From positions 1-20,531 of the forward strand of contig JAEOTJ010000299.1 in the NCBI GenBank assembly GCA_016839905.1: DNA of 20,531 bases, read 5' to 3'. Positions 1 through 6,401 of this stretch are shown piece by piece (the first letter of the stretch is position 1; the number at the start of each line of letters is the position of its first letter). Position numbers and translations under genes: made by a program. Below the pieces are notes generated by a model, which saw only the letters and a program-made list of their open reading frames with translations, was not told where the DNA came from and ran no database searches. This stretch comes from Promethearchaeota archaeon (GTDB lineage Archaea; Asgardarchaeota; Lokiarchaeia; Sigynarchaeales; SOKP01).

Positions 1-408
1 TACTGCATTGAAAATGACTTTGGGACGATTATAATTGGATATAACCGATCATGGAAGCAGCGAATTAAATTAGGAAAGAGAACCACCCAGCATTTTGTTC
101 AAGTTCCGTTCCACGCCTTAATACAATACATTTCCTATAAAGCGAAGTTGGTTGGAATTGAAGTATTGAGCTGCGAAGAATCTTATACCTCTAAATGTAG
201 TTTTTTTGATAAGGAACCTATTAAAAAGCAAGCTCGCTATAAAGGGCAGCGCATCAGTCGGGGCTTGTTCCAGAGCCAAAATGGCATGATCATCAATGCG
301 GACGTGAATGCGGGATATAATATCATTCGGAAAGCAGTCCCAAACGCTCGATGGGCTGATGGGATAGAGGATGTAGGGTTTCATCCATATTCTCTTGGTC
401 TCTGTTAA
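1..408 (+). CDS. tnpB: TnpB (IS200/IS605 family OrfB) RNA-guided endonuclease, C-terminal part
   Basis: Frame 1 is open from the first base to the TAA at 406-408, so the gene enters from outside the window and only about 135 C-terminal residues are visible. They match the RuvC end of TnpB: a GxNxxWKQ-like segment (GYNRSWKQ), the RuvC-II glutamate in CEESYTSKC, and the RuvC-III aspartate in INADVNAGYNI. TnpB is a nuclease guided by an RNA derived from the element's right end. The usual four-cysteine zinc ribbon between the two RuvC motifs is reduced: one CxxC-like half is present (TSKC) and the second pair is absent. This is known in the ESYTSKCS-type subgroup, so it need not mean inactivity. 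Whether the gene is intact upstream, and whether a TnpA partner exists, cannot be seen. Codon choice looks less AT-biased than in neighbouring genes, consistent with a mobile origin. Confidence 0.88.
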   Translation, partial: YCIENDFGTIIIGYNRSWKQRIKLGKRTTQHFVQVPFHALIQYISYKAKLVGIEVLSCEESYTSKCSFFDKEPIKKQARYKGQRISRGLFQSQNGMIINADVNAGYNIIRKAVPNARWADGIEDVGFHPYSLGLC

Positions 409-752
409 AAAGTTGGGCTGATAGAATAAAATTTAAATTCAATGAAGGGAATTTAAAAATAACCTTATTTAAATAGAAGTAATATGTAAGATATTTAATA
501 CATTGATAAGTTTGATATTTATTATATATAAATTTTCTTTTTATTTGTTAATTATTTGAAGATATAAATAATTGTTTGAGTAAAAAAAATCTCGCAAGAG
601 ACCATATTAAGAGAAAGATTTGGTATTTTTCGGGATTATTAGAATGTGATAATGTTTGATTTCCCTTAATTGAATAAATTTTTAAGTGTGGTTAAACATT
701 CAAGTAATGAAGGAAAAATATTAATATTTTAAAAAAAAGCGAAATTGCATTT
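409..752. other. AT-rich spacer containing the presumed right end of the IS element
   Basis: No convincing gene is seen. The first part should contain the element's right end and the 3' part of its guide RNA, since in IS605-type elements that RNA overlaps the tnpB 3' end. I see no perfect hairpin that fixes the boundary. A short partial repeat (gggctgat) occurs at 353-360 and again at 415-422. The rest is A/T runs with a TATA-like stretch near 521-532 and a T-rich run after it, which could hold the promoter of the gene at 753 or a terminator for tnpB. Confidence 0.4.
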
Positions 753-1559
753 ATGAATAATAAACAACAAATAATAAAGAAGATTCTCTCAGACTCAGTC
801 CGAGGAATAATATTTGACTTTGATGGGACATTATTAGACGTGAAAGGGCCTCTTGAAAGAGCAGTAAAAGAAATATTCGAAGAATTGTCAAAAAATCCGT
901 CAGATATGGAAGATATGGATACAACCATCGAAGAATTTGGAGTTATATTAGAATCAATTCAGGGATATCCCTTACCAAAGGTTCTGCTTCAATCACATTC
1001 GATTTTTAAATTCATGACTTCGCTAACAAACATCAGTTTCTTAAAAAAAATAGGAATTTTTCCCACCATCATCTCTAAATACAATGAATATTCAAAAGAA
1101 GCTTCATTATTTTCAGGAACAGTAAATTTATTGAAATATCTAAGAAAAAAATTCGATTTATTCATAGTTTCTCATAATAAAACAGATGACATAAAATTTC
1201 ACCTGCAGAAAAATAATATTGAAAAATTTTTCAAGGGGATTTATGGTGCTGACAAGCTTCCTTATTTAAAACCAGATTCACGGGTATTTCAACCTTTATT
1301 AGAATCAAATCACTACCTAATTAAAGATAAATTTGTAGTAATTGGAAATATGCCAACTGATATTGAAGCAGGTAAAGAAGCGGGATTCTGGACAATCGGA
1401 GTAACTAATGGAGCGATTAAAAAAGAAATCCTTGCTGAAAGTTTTCCTGATTTATTGATAGACTCTTTAAATGATCTATTAAAATTAATTAAAAAAAACT
1501 TGGGTTTTATCCCCAATACAATTACCAATAAACTAATAAAAATAAATAATGAGGTGTAA
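753..1559 (+). CDS. HAD-superfamily hydrolase (phosphoglycolate phosphatase-like)
   Basis: This 268-residue protein has the layout of a HAD phosphatase with a helical C1 cap. Motif I is DFDGTLLD, with nucleophile Asp22 and acid/base Asp24. Motif II is Ser140 in LFIVSHN, motif III is Lys173 in YLKPDS, and motif IV is GNMPTDIEAG. The cap is roughly residues 30-120. The family hydrolyses small phosphate monoesters in the cytosol with Mg2+. One oddity: the usual GD of motif IV is GN (Asn199), leaving Asp203 as the only acidic residue there. No clear Shine-Dalgarno precedes the ATG. The stop codon abuts the ribosome binding site of the next gene, so it is probably cotranscribed with the acyltransferase. 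A role on a phosphorylated lipid precursor is only suggested by that context; the substrate is unknown. Confidence 0.85.
   Translation: MNNKQQIIKKILSDSVRGIIFDFDGTLLDVKGPLERAVKEIFEELSKNPSDMEDMDTTIEEFGVILESIQGYPLPKVLLQSHSIFKFMTSLTNISFLKKIGIFPTIISKYNEYSKEASLFSGTVNLLKYLRKKFDLFIVSHNKTDDIKFHLQKNNIEKFFKGIYGADKLPYLKPDSRVFQPLLESNHYLIKDKFVVIGNMPTDIEAGKEAGFWTIGVTNGAIKKEILAESFPDLLIDSLNDLLKLIKKNLGFIPNTITNKLIKINNEV
1551..1556 (+). promoter_or_regulatory. Ribosome binding site inside the end of the preceding gene
   Basis: GAGGTG forms the last two sense codons (Glu-Val) of the HAD gene and lies 9 nt before the ATG at 1566. It matches the archaeal anti-Shine-Dalgarno well and implies coupled translation of the two genes. 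Confidence 0.6.
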
Positions 1560-1565
1560 AATTTT

Positions 1566-3227
1566 ATGGTAATACATGATATAGACTCTTCCGAAAAGAA
1601 GTCTATTGAGAAATCCGAAAAGAAAGAGGAACCACATTATGAAAAACAACACGAGAAATTAACATATAAAATTTTAAAATATAATCCCATTGACCCGATT
1701 AATGACTTTGGAAGAAAAATTGCTAAAAGATTACAGATAACTGATTTAGTAGACCATATGCATTTTTGGGCGGTATGGGTAGTCACGCGTGAAGTTTCAC
1801 GTAGGTATTGGAATATCCGTATTGAGTATGTGGATAAAACACTATTTCCTGAATTTGGCGGAGGAATAGCTGTATCAAATCATCAATCTCACTTAGATCC
1901 TTTCTTTTTAGGTGGCTCAGTTCCACGGAGAATTAGGTTCATGAGCAAGCCAGAAAACTTTAAGACTCCTATTGTTAGAACTTTATTTAGGAATGCTGGT
2001 GCTTTTAAAGTCAGAAGAGGGGAACATGATTTAAAATCATGGAATAAAGCAAAAGGTATTCTTAAAGCTGGTAATTGGGTTGGAATGTTTCCTGAAGGCA
2101 CAAGATCATATGATGGTGAAGTGCAAGAATTTCATTCGGGCTCTGTAAGACTTGCCATTGAAGCTGGTGTTCCAATTGTCCCTACATGTATTATAGGATC
2201 AAGAAAAACCTTGAAAAAAGGAGCTCTTTTTATGAAACCAACACCAATCACGGTTCGCATCGGTAAACCGATCTATTATACGGATTATCTCGAAGGGGAT
2301 ATCTCGTATGAAGAAGCTAGACGGTTATCTGATGAATTAAGACAGGAAGTAGTTAGATTAAAAGAAGCAACGACATTCAAGCACAAAGAACATTACCCGG
2401 CAGATCTCTCCATTGGCTCTCCGGAAACCATTGAAAGGAGAGAGGAGGGTAGATCTGGGGGCTTTGTAAAAAGACTTAAAAGAGTATTTATAGATACCTT
2501 ATGGAGTATTGATGATCATTGGTATTATTTATTAAAAATCTTAGGGGCTTTTGGATTAAGAGAGAGATTTTGCCAAACAATGTGGAATTTCTCAGGGGAT
2601 TTATTATATGAATTATGCAAATTAATGATTCCATTTAGAATGATTGATTATGATAAGTATTTCCCTCACGAGGGGGGAGCTGTTATCGCTCCAAGTCATA
2701 GTTCTGAATGGGATGTTATTATTTTGGCAATTAGCGTTCAACAACAAAGACGTAGATTATTTCAAATGGCAAAAGAATCCCTCTTTAATATGCCCTTGGT
2801 TAATGCTTGGGTACGAATACACCATGCGTTTCCAATAAAAAGAGAAGAAAGTGATATTGGATCATATAATTTTGCTAAAGAGAAATTAGAAGAAGGACAT
2901 CTTGTTGCTGTATATCCTGAAGGTACCAAAAATGATGGAGATGGAAATCTCCTTCCAGGTCATGTAGGAGCAGTACGCTTGGCCATTGAAACAAAGACTC
3001 CCATAATTCCCGTGGGAATAACGGGTTCAGCAGATGTTTTTCCAACAAGAGCTAAAATGTTAAATTTTGGTAAAGGCGTTATTCTTAAAATGGGAAAGCC
3101 ATTCAGGGAACATGAAAAATTTTTCGATTCTTCAAGACCTCCTACATATGAGGAACTAAAAGAATTGACAAAAAAATTAATGCAAAGAATTAAAGACTTA
3201 CTTTTATACGATAATCCGGATGCGTGA
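1566..3227 (+). CDS. Tandem PlsC-type acyltransferase (two 1-acylglycerol-3-phosphate acyltransferase domains)
   Basis: The 553-residue protein carries two complete PlsC/LPLAT domains. The first has the catalytic HX4D (NHQSHLD, His106/Asp111) and FPEGTR at 175-180. The second has HX4D (SHSSEWD, His378/Asp383) and YPEGTK at 450-455. A linker at about 270-310 contains basic and helical stretches. Residues 1-35 are charged and look disordered. PlsC enzymes acylate lysophosphatidic acid or related lyso-lipids at the membrane face. Typical bacterial PlsC is about 240 residues with one domain, so this is a duplication or fusion in which both active sites look intact. It sits between a HAD phosphatase (6-nt gap) and the DUF2229 gene, whose upstream ATG overlaps it by 8 nt. 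Standard archaeal lipids are isoprenoid ethers, so the substrate here is uncertain. Confidence 0.92.
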   Translation: MVIHDIDSSEKKSIEKSEKKEEPHYEKQHEKLTYKILKYNPIDPINDFGRKIAKRLQITDLVDHMHFWAVWVVTREVSRRYWNIRIEYVDKTLFPEFGGGIAVSNHQSHLDPFFLGGSVPRRIRFMSKPENFKTPIVRTLFRNAGAFKVRRGEHDLKSWNKAKGILKAGNWVGMFPEGTRSYDGEVQEFHSGSVRLAIEAGVPIVPTCIIGSRKTLKKGALFMKPTPITVRIGKPIYYTDYLEGDISYEEARRLSDELRQEVVRLKEATTFKHKEHYPADLSIGSPETIERREEGRSGGFVKRLKRVFIDTLWSIDDHWYYLLKILGAFGLRERFCQTMWNFSGDLLYELCKLMIPFRMIDYDKYFPHEGGAVIAPSHSSEWDVIILAISVQQQRRRLFQMAKESLFNMPLVNAWVRIHHAFPIKREESDIGSYNFAKEKLEEGHLVAVYPEGTKNDGDGNLLPGHVGAVRLAIETKTPIIPVGITGSADVFPTRAKMLNFGKGVILKMGKPFREHEKFFDSSRPPTYEELKELTKKLMQRIKDLLLYDNPDA

Positions 3228-3233
3228 TTGTTT

Positions 3234-3238
3234 AGAGG
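3234..3238 (+). promoter_or_regulatory. Ribosome binding site supporting the 3250 start
   Basis: AGAGG lies 11 nt before the ATG at 3250, just downstream of the acyltransferase stop at 3225-3227. No comparable site precedes the alternative ATG at 3220. Confidence 0.5.
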
Positions 3239-3249
3239 AAATAATAATA

Positions 3250-4296
3250 ATGCAATCAGACGAAAAAAAAATAAAAGTCGGAATACCACGAGCCCTTCAT
3301 TTCTATCGGTTTTTTCCATTTTGGAAAAGATTACTGGAAGATTTAGGAGCTGAAATCATATTAACTCCAGGGACCAATAAGAAAGTCGTGGAAGAAGGTG
3401 TAATGCAAGGTTTTGGAGAATTATGCATTCCCATGAAAGTGTATTACGGTCATACGTTGAAATTAATTAGAGAACATCCTGAGCTTGACTATCTTTTTGT
3501 CCCTCGATATGTTTCAGATAAGAAAGAGGGTTATTATTGTCCCAAATTTTTAGCACTTCCAGATGTCATAAAAATATTGCCTAATTGTCCAAAGATCCTA
3601 AAATTTGAGGTAAATATTAAAAATGTTCCCATTGCTACTTCCGTGATTGAACTTGCAAGACAACTCGGTAAAAGCCAGACCCAAGCTTTAAATGCTTATG
3701 AGAGTGCCAGAAGATTTTATAAAGAATATTTAGACTTTTTGAGAAAAGGGGCACCAGTAATACATGCTTTAAGACTAGTTCAAAGGGACCGTCCCTTTAC
3801 TCTACCAAAGAAGAAGAGCAAGGGAGGTATTAAGTTATTATTATTAGGACACGGTTATAACTTGTTTGATACATTTATTAACTTAGATTTTCAGAAAAAA
3901 TTAACCGATCAAGATGTAGAAGTCTTAACGATTGAAAACCTGCCCGAACGGATTTTTAAAAAACCTGTTATTGTAAATAGGAAATTGCGGAACTATTGGA
4001 TTCACGAGGAGGAGATTATGCAGAGCATCAGATATTTCTTAACTGAAGCTCGAGATCAACTTGATGGTGTGATATTCCTCATTAGTTTTGCTTGTGGTCC
4101 AGATAGTTTAATAGCCGAATTAATCATGCGAGATATGAAAGTCGTTAAGCTTCCATTTTTACAGATTATAATGGACGAACATTCTGGGGAGGCTGGGCTT
4201 CTAACACGCATAGAGAGCTTTACCGATATGATAAAGCGGAAGAAGAGATTCCTGAAAGAGAAGTCTGGGGAGCAGGGGCCAAAGATAAGCACTTAA
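3250..4296 (+). CDS. 2-hydroxyacyl-CoA dehydratase (HgdB/BcrB-like), DUF2229 family component
   Basis: I chose the ATG at 3250, which has an AGAGG at 3234-3238. An in-frame ATG at 3220 would overlap the acyltransferase by 8 nt and adds a poorly typical N-terminus. The 348-residue product starts with the DUF2229 signature (KVGIPRALHFYRFFPFWKR). Candidate Fe-S ligands are Cys59 (GELCIPMK), Cys97 (YYCPKF), Cys113 and Cys282 (FACGPDS). It ends with the HgdB-family block MDEHSGEAGLLTRIESF at about 308-324. In bacteria this module lies in very large proteins together with activase domains. Related proteins carry a [4Fe-4S] or double-cubane cluster that receives electrons from an ATP-driven activase. 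Such an activase is encoded at 7617, about 3.3 kb away, with a second HgdB-like subunit. The substrate is unknown. Confidence 0.85.
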   Translation: MQSDEKKIKVGIPRALHFYRFFPFWKRLLEDLGAEIILTPGTNKKVVEEGVMQGFGELCIPMKVYYGHTLKLIREHPELDYLFVPRYVSDKKEGYYCPKFLALPDVIKILPNCPKILKFEVNIKNVPIATSVIELARQLGKSQTQALNAYESARRFYKEYLDFLRKGAPVIHALRLVQRDRPFTLPKKKSKGGIKLLLLGHGYNLFDTFINLDFQKKLTDQDVEVLTIENLPERIFKKPVIVNRKLRNYWIHEEEIMQSIRYFLTEARDQLDGVIFLISFACGPDSLIAELIMRDMKVVKLPFLQIIMDEHSGEAGLLTRIESFTDMIKRKKRFLKEKSGEQGPKIST

Positions 4297-4410
4297 AACA
4301 TGATTTAATACCAGTAATATATTTCTTTCTTAAAAAAGTTGAATTAAATTTTAATAGTGTTTAAAATTAGGAAAGAAAGAGATTTTAAGTGGTATTTTAT
4401 TCGTGAATTT

Positions 4411-4920
4411 TTATTTTTTTTTAACCATCTTACTTGCCAACGTCTCTAAAACCAAATTCATATTTTTTCCTGTCTTAACCGAACATTGAACAAAATCTAA
4501 TTTTTTATTAAAATCCTTCCCAATATCAATTAAATCATCCATTAAATCTTTTTTATTACCAACAATTATGAGAGGTATTTCTTTCTCCAAGCCAAGCATT
4601 AATCTATTCATCCATTTTGAAAAGCTCTCAAGATAATCTTGATTTGTAAGGTCAAACATGAATATTCCTCCAGTACATCCCTTCAAATACATGGAAAATA
4701 AATGTTTAAAACGATCTTCTCCTGAAAAATCCCAGATTTGTAAGGTAATTTGTAAAGGATATCCCTTAAAGTACAATCTGTGCGTAAATAGATTTACTCC
4801 TATTGTCTTTGGACAAGCCTCAATAAAGGTATTTTTTTCTAGCCTTTTGCAAAACGCCGTCTTGCCTACATTGGAATCTCCAAATAAAACTACTTTATAT
4901 TCATCTCTTTCTAAATTCAT
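4411..4920 (-). CDS. Small Ras/Rab-like GTPase (Asgard type)
   Basis: This is a single G domain of 169 residues. The P-loop is GDSNVGKT near residues 14-21, the switch I threonine is in CPKTIGVN, switch II is IWDFSGED, the G4 motif is GNKKDL, and the G5 motif is CSVKTG. It lacks a C-terminal prenylation cysteine and ends in lysines (KMVKKK), so membrane attachment by prenylation is not supported. The position equivalent to Ras Gln61 is glutamate (DFSGE instead of DTAGQ). That may change intrinsic hydrolysis, but the residue is still polar. The gene is alone on the minus strand between two plus-strand units, and its promoter region contains a perfect 9-bp inverted repeat. Asgard archaea are known for expanded families of such GTPases; the process this one serves cannot be read from its neighbours. 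Confidence 0.9.
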   Translation of the reverse strand: MNLERDEYKVVLFGDSNVGKTAFCKRLEKNTFIEACPKTIGVNLFTHRLYFKGYPLQITLQIWDFSGEDRFKHLFSMYLKGCTGGIFMFDLTNQDYLESFSKWMNRLMLGLEKEIPLIIVGNKKDLMDDLIDIGKDFNKKLDFVQCSVKTGKNMNLVLETLASKMVKKK

Positions 4921-4944
4921 TACCTTATTCTAGATAAAAATTGT

Positions 4945-4970
4945 TAAAACAATCTCTGTTTATTGTTTTA
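4945..4970. promoter_or_regulatory. Perfect 9-bp inverted repeat upstream of the Ras-like GTPase
   Basis: TAAAACAAT at 4945-4953 and ATTGTTTTA at 4962-4970 are exact reverse complements separated by 8 nt. The repeat starts 25 nt upstream of the minus-strand ATG at 4920, where an operator or core promoter would lie. Chance occurrence in AT-rich DNA is possible. Confidence 0.35.
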
Positions 4971-5041
4971 TTAGAATTAATAGTTCTTTTTTTTACATTA
5001 AAAAGAGTATAATATTCTGCTAATATTGATTCATTTATTCA

Positions 5042-5068
5042 ATTATTATCAATTAGATTTTGAAATAA
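5042..5068 (+). repeat. Direct repeat, upstream copy (possible remnant of a gene end)
   Basis: This stretch matches 6062-6088 at 25 of 27 positions, exactly 1,020 nt apart. Read in the matching frame it encodes a short tail (LLSIRF then TGA at 5061-5063) like the LLSITF end of the nucleotidyltransferase. It may be the leftover end of a second copy of that gene. Upstream of it the frame closes at 5010-5012, so only about 16 codons could remain. Confidence 0.45.
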
Positions 5069-5209
5069 TAAGTATCATATCTGATTTTTAAATTTTTATA
5101 GCAATAAAAATATATATGAGATAACAAATCACAAGTTTTCCATAGGGATTTATATGATATTATTATAATATTATATTTAGAATTCGAATTAATAGAGTAA
5201 AGATGAATT

Positions 5210-5509
5210 ATGGACTCAGATAATGTTAAAGAGGAGACAGAATTAATCTCAAGAAGTCATCTCCACATATTAAGGAAGAAAAAGATACACGAAGAGATTA
5301 AAGCCTCATTAAGACTTTTAGAGAAAAAAATTGAACCGCTTGAGGTTGCGGATGAGTATTTACATAATATTTTTAAATTGATGAAGGATGGTATTTCAAG
5401 GAGATATCCTGAGTTAAATGAAAAAGAATTACAGCAAAAAATAAGAGATACATTATCTTTAACAAGAAGAATTAAGGCTGGTCGAAAAAAGGGGAGGAAT
5501 ATTGGCTGA
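5210..5509 (+). CDS. Small helical protein, putative partner of the nucleotidyltransferase
   Basis: The 99-residue product is highly charged and predicted helical throughout. It contains stretches rich in Lys/Glu (KKKIHEEIKASLRLLEKK) and a basic C-terminal tail (RRIKAGRKKGRNIG) that could bind nucleic acid. I recognise no named domain. Its last 8 nt overlap the TTG start of the following nucleotidyltransferase, whose ribosome binding site lies inside this gene, so the two are almost certainly translated together. Small-protein/nucleotidyltransferase pairs are a common toxin-antitoxin layout, which makes an antitoxin or accessory role plausible but unproven. The ATG has only a weak purine stretch (gagtaaag) upstream. 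Confidence 0.7.
   Translation: MDSDNVKEETELISRSHLHILRKKKIHEEIKASLRLLEKKIEPLEVADEYLHNIFKLMKDGISRRYPELNEKELQQKIRDTLSLTRRIKAGRKKGRNIG
5491..5497 (+). promoter_or_regulatory. Strong ribosome binding site supporting a TTG start
   Basis: GGGGAGG lies 4 nt before the TTG at 5502. It is the strongest Shine-Dalgarno-like site near this gene, which has no ATG near its N-terminus. Confidence 0.65.
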
Positions 5510-6083
5510 ATTAGAAGATATCTTATCACGTTTAGAAAAAATCTTCAAGGCAATAAAACTTAAGCATGTTATTGTAGGAGGTATTGCTGTCATTCATTAT
5601 GGACATGTAAGAGCTACTCAAGATATAGATATAATTATTGAAGATGATCCTTCTAAAATCTCTCAATTTTTAGGATTATTAAGATCCTATAATTTTGATG
5701 TAATGGAAGACCAATTTAAAATGGCTTATCAAGAACGGACAAATTTTACTATCCTTGATAATAATAGCTTTTTAAGGTTAGACATTAAAGTCGCTGACAA
5801 GAAGAGAGAACTTGAAGTACTAGATAATGCGATTCATGAAAAAATTCTTGGAAAAGATTTATGTGTTGCATCATTGGAATATGTTCTAATAGGAAAAATA
5901 ATATATATGGGAATTATTAATGATATACCTGATTCAGAGTTGCTTGAATACCAAGATATTGTAGATTTTTTAACGCTATTTAATGCTAATAAAGAAAAAA
6001 TAGATTTAACTTTTTTAAATAATAAGATAAAGGAAATTGGGCTCGAAACTACACTTAATCGATTATTATCAATCACATTTTGA
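5502..6083 (+). CDS. Pol-beta superfamily nucleotidyltransferase (AbiEii/DUF6036-like)
   Basis: The 193-residue protein opens with the nucleotidyltransferase signature: VGGIAV (Gly26-Gly27) followed by ATQDIDIII, giving the metal-binding pair Asp41/Asp43. A third carboxylate, Asp94, is in LRLDIKV. The later helical part (SLEYVLIGKIIYMG, QDIVDFL) matches the C-terminal region of AbiEii/DUF6036-type enzymes. These proteins transfer nucleotides to RNA, proteins or small molecules; several are toxins that modify tRNA or the partner antitoxin. The start is a TTG backed by GGGGAGG and overlaps the upstream small gene by 8 nt. The 3' end lies in the second copy of a 27-nt direct repeat. Catalytic residues look intact. 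Whether it is a toxin, an antitoxin-type AMPylase or a housekeeping enzyme is open. Confidence 0.82.
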   Translation: MAELEDILSRLEKIFKAIKLKHVIVGGIAVIHYGHVRATQDIDIIIEDDPSKISQFLGLLRSYNFDVMEDQFKMAYQERTNFTILDNNSFLRLDIKVADKKRELEVLDNAIHEKILGKDLCVASLEYVLIGKIIYMGIINDIPDSELLEYQDIVDFLTLFNANKEKIDLTFLNNKIKEIGLETTLNRLLSITF

Positions 6084-6088
6084 AATAA
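6062..6088 (+). repeat. Direct repeat, downstream copy
   Basis: This covers the last codons and stop of the nucleotidyltransferase plus 5 nt. It matches 5042-5068 at 25 of 27 positions. The two copies bracket the two-gene cassette. Confidence 0.45.
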
Positions 6089-6104
6089 CTATAATTAATT
6101 CCAT

Positions 6105-6128
6105 CAAAATTTCAAAATTTCAAAATTT
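6105..6128 (+). repeat. Tandem 8-bp repeat, three copies
   Basis: CAAAATTT is repeated exactly three times in a row, 21 nt after the nucleotidyltransferase stop. It is a short microsatellite; no function is evident. Confidence 0.6.
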
Positions 6129-6230
6129 ATAATAATATCAAATCTATAAAATTAGGATTGAAAGGATTTCCTTTATATATTGACAATAACTTTTCCCATT
6201 TGTATAAATGATCATTTAATTAAATAAGAC

Positions 6231-6270
6231 TTCTTTAATTCAAGCCTCCTTGGCTTTTAATTATAAAGAA
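6231..6270 (+). terminator. Extended hairpin, possible terminator or regulatory stem
   Basis: The core is AAGCC-TCCTT-GGCTT (6242-6256). It is extended outward by TAATT (6236-6240) pairing with AATTA (6259-6263), with small internal mismatches, and then by further T-rich/A-rich complementarity. It is 148 nt after the upstream stop and 132 nt before the next start, so a terminator or an operator are both possible. Confidence 0.35.
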
Positions 6271-6281
6271 AACAAATATAT

Positions 6282-6297
6282 ATGTATTTAAATACAT
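6282..6297. promoter_or_regulatory. 16-bp perfect palindrome, candidate operator/TATA region
   Basis: ATGTATTTAAATACAT is its own reverse complement and lies 105 nt before the ATG at 6402. The centre (TATTTAAATA) resembles an archaeal TATA box, so a dimeric regulator could compete with TBP here. This is inference from symmetry only. Confidence 0.4.
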
Positions 6298-6401
6298 GCA
6301 AAATAGAGATAATAAAAATATTTGATATTATAAAAAAAAGTAGAACGACCTGAATTGTAATATTGTGAAAAATAGAATCGATAGAGGTAATTAAAGAATA
6401 T

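Larger units (their letters stand above)
6084..6401. other. AT-rich spacer with repeats and palindromes, probable promoter region of the HgdB-like/activase operon
   Basis: No gene is seen. In order it holds three tandem copies of CAAAATTT (6105-6128), an extended hairpin (6231-6270) and a 16-bp perfect palindrome (6282-6297) with TATA-like composition. AGAGGT at 6383-6388 lies upstream of the ATG at 6402. The layout suits a terminator for the cassette followed by a regulated promoter for the next operon. Confidence 0.5.

Noticed and set aside
118..384. Minus-strand open frame opposite tnpB
   Set aside because: It is antisense to the clear TnpB RuvC motifs and has no recognisable content.
2960..3319. 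119-residue minus-strand open frame across the acyltransferase/DUF2229 junction
   Set aside because: It lies opposite two well-supported genes and shows no domain or start site.
6084..6401. CRISPR array or larger tandem repeat
   Set aside because: Only an 8-bp unit repeated three times without spacers; nothing else in the window shows regularly spaced repeats.
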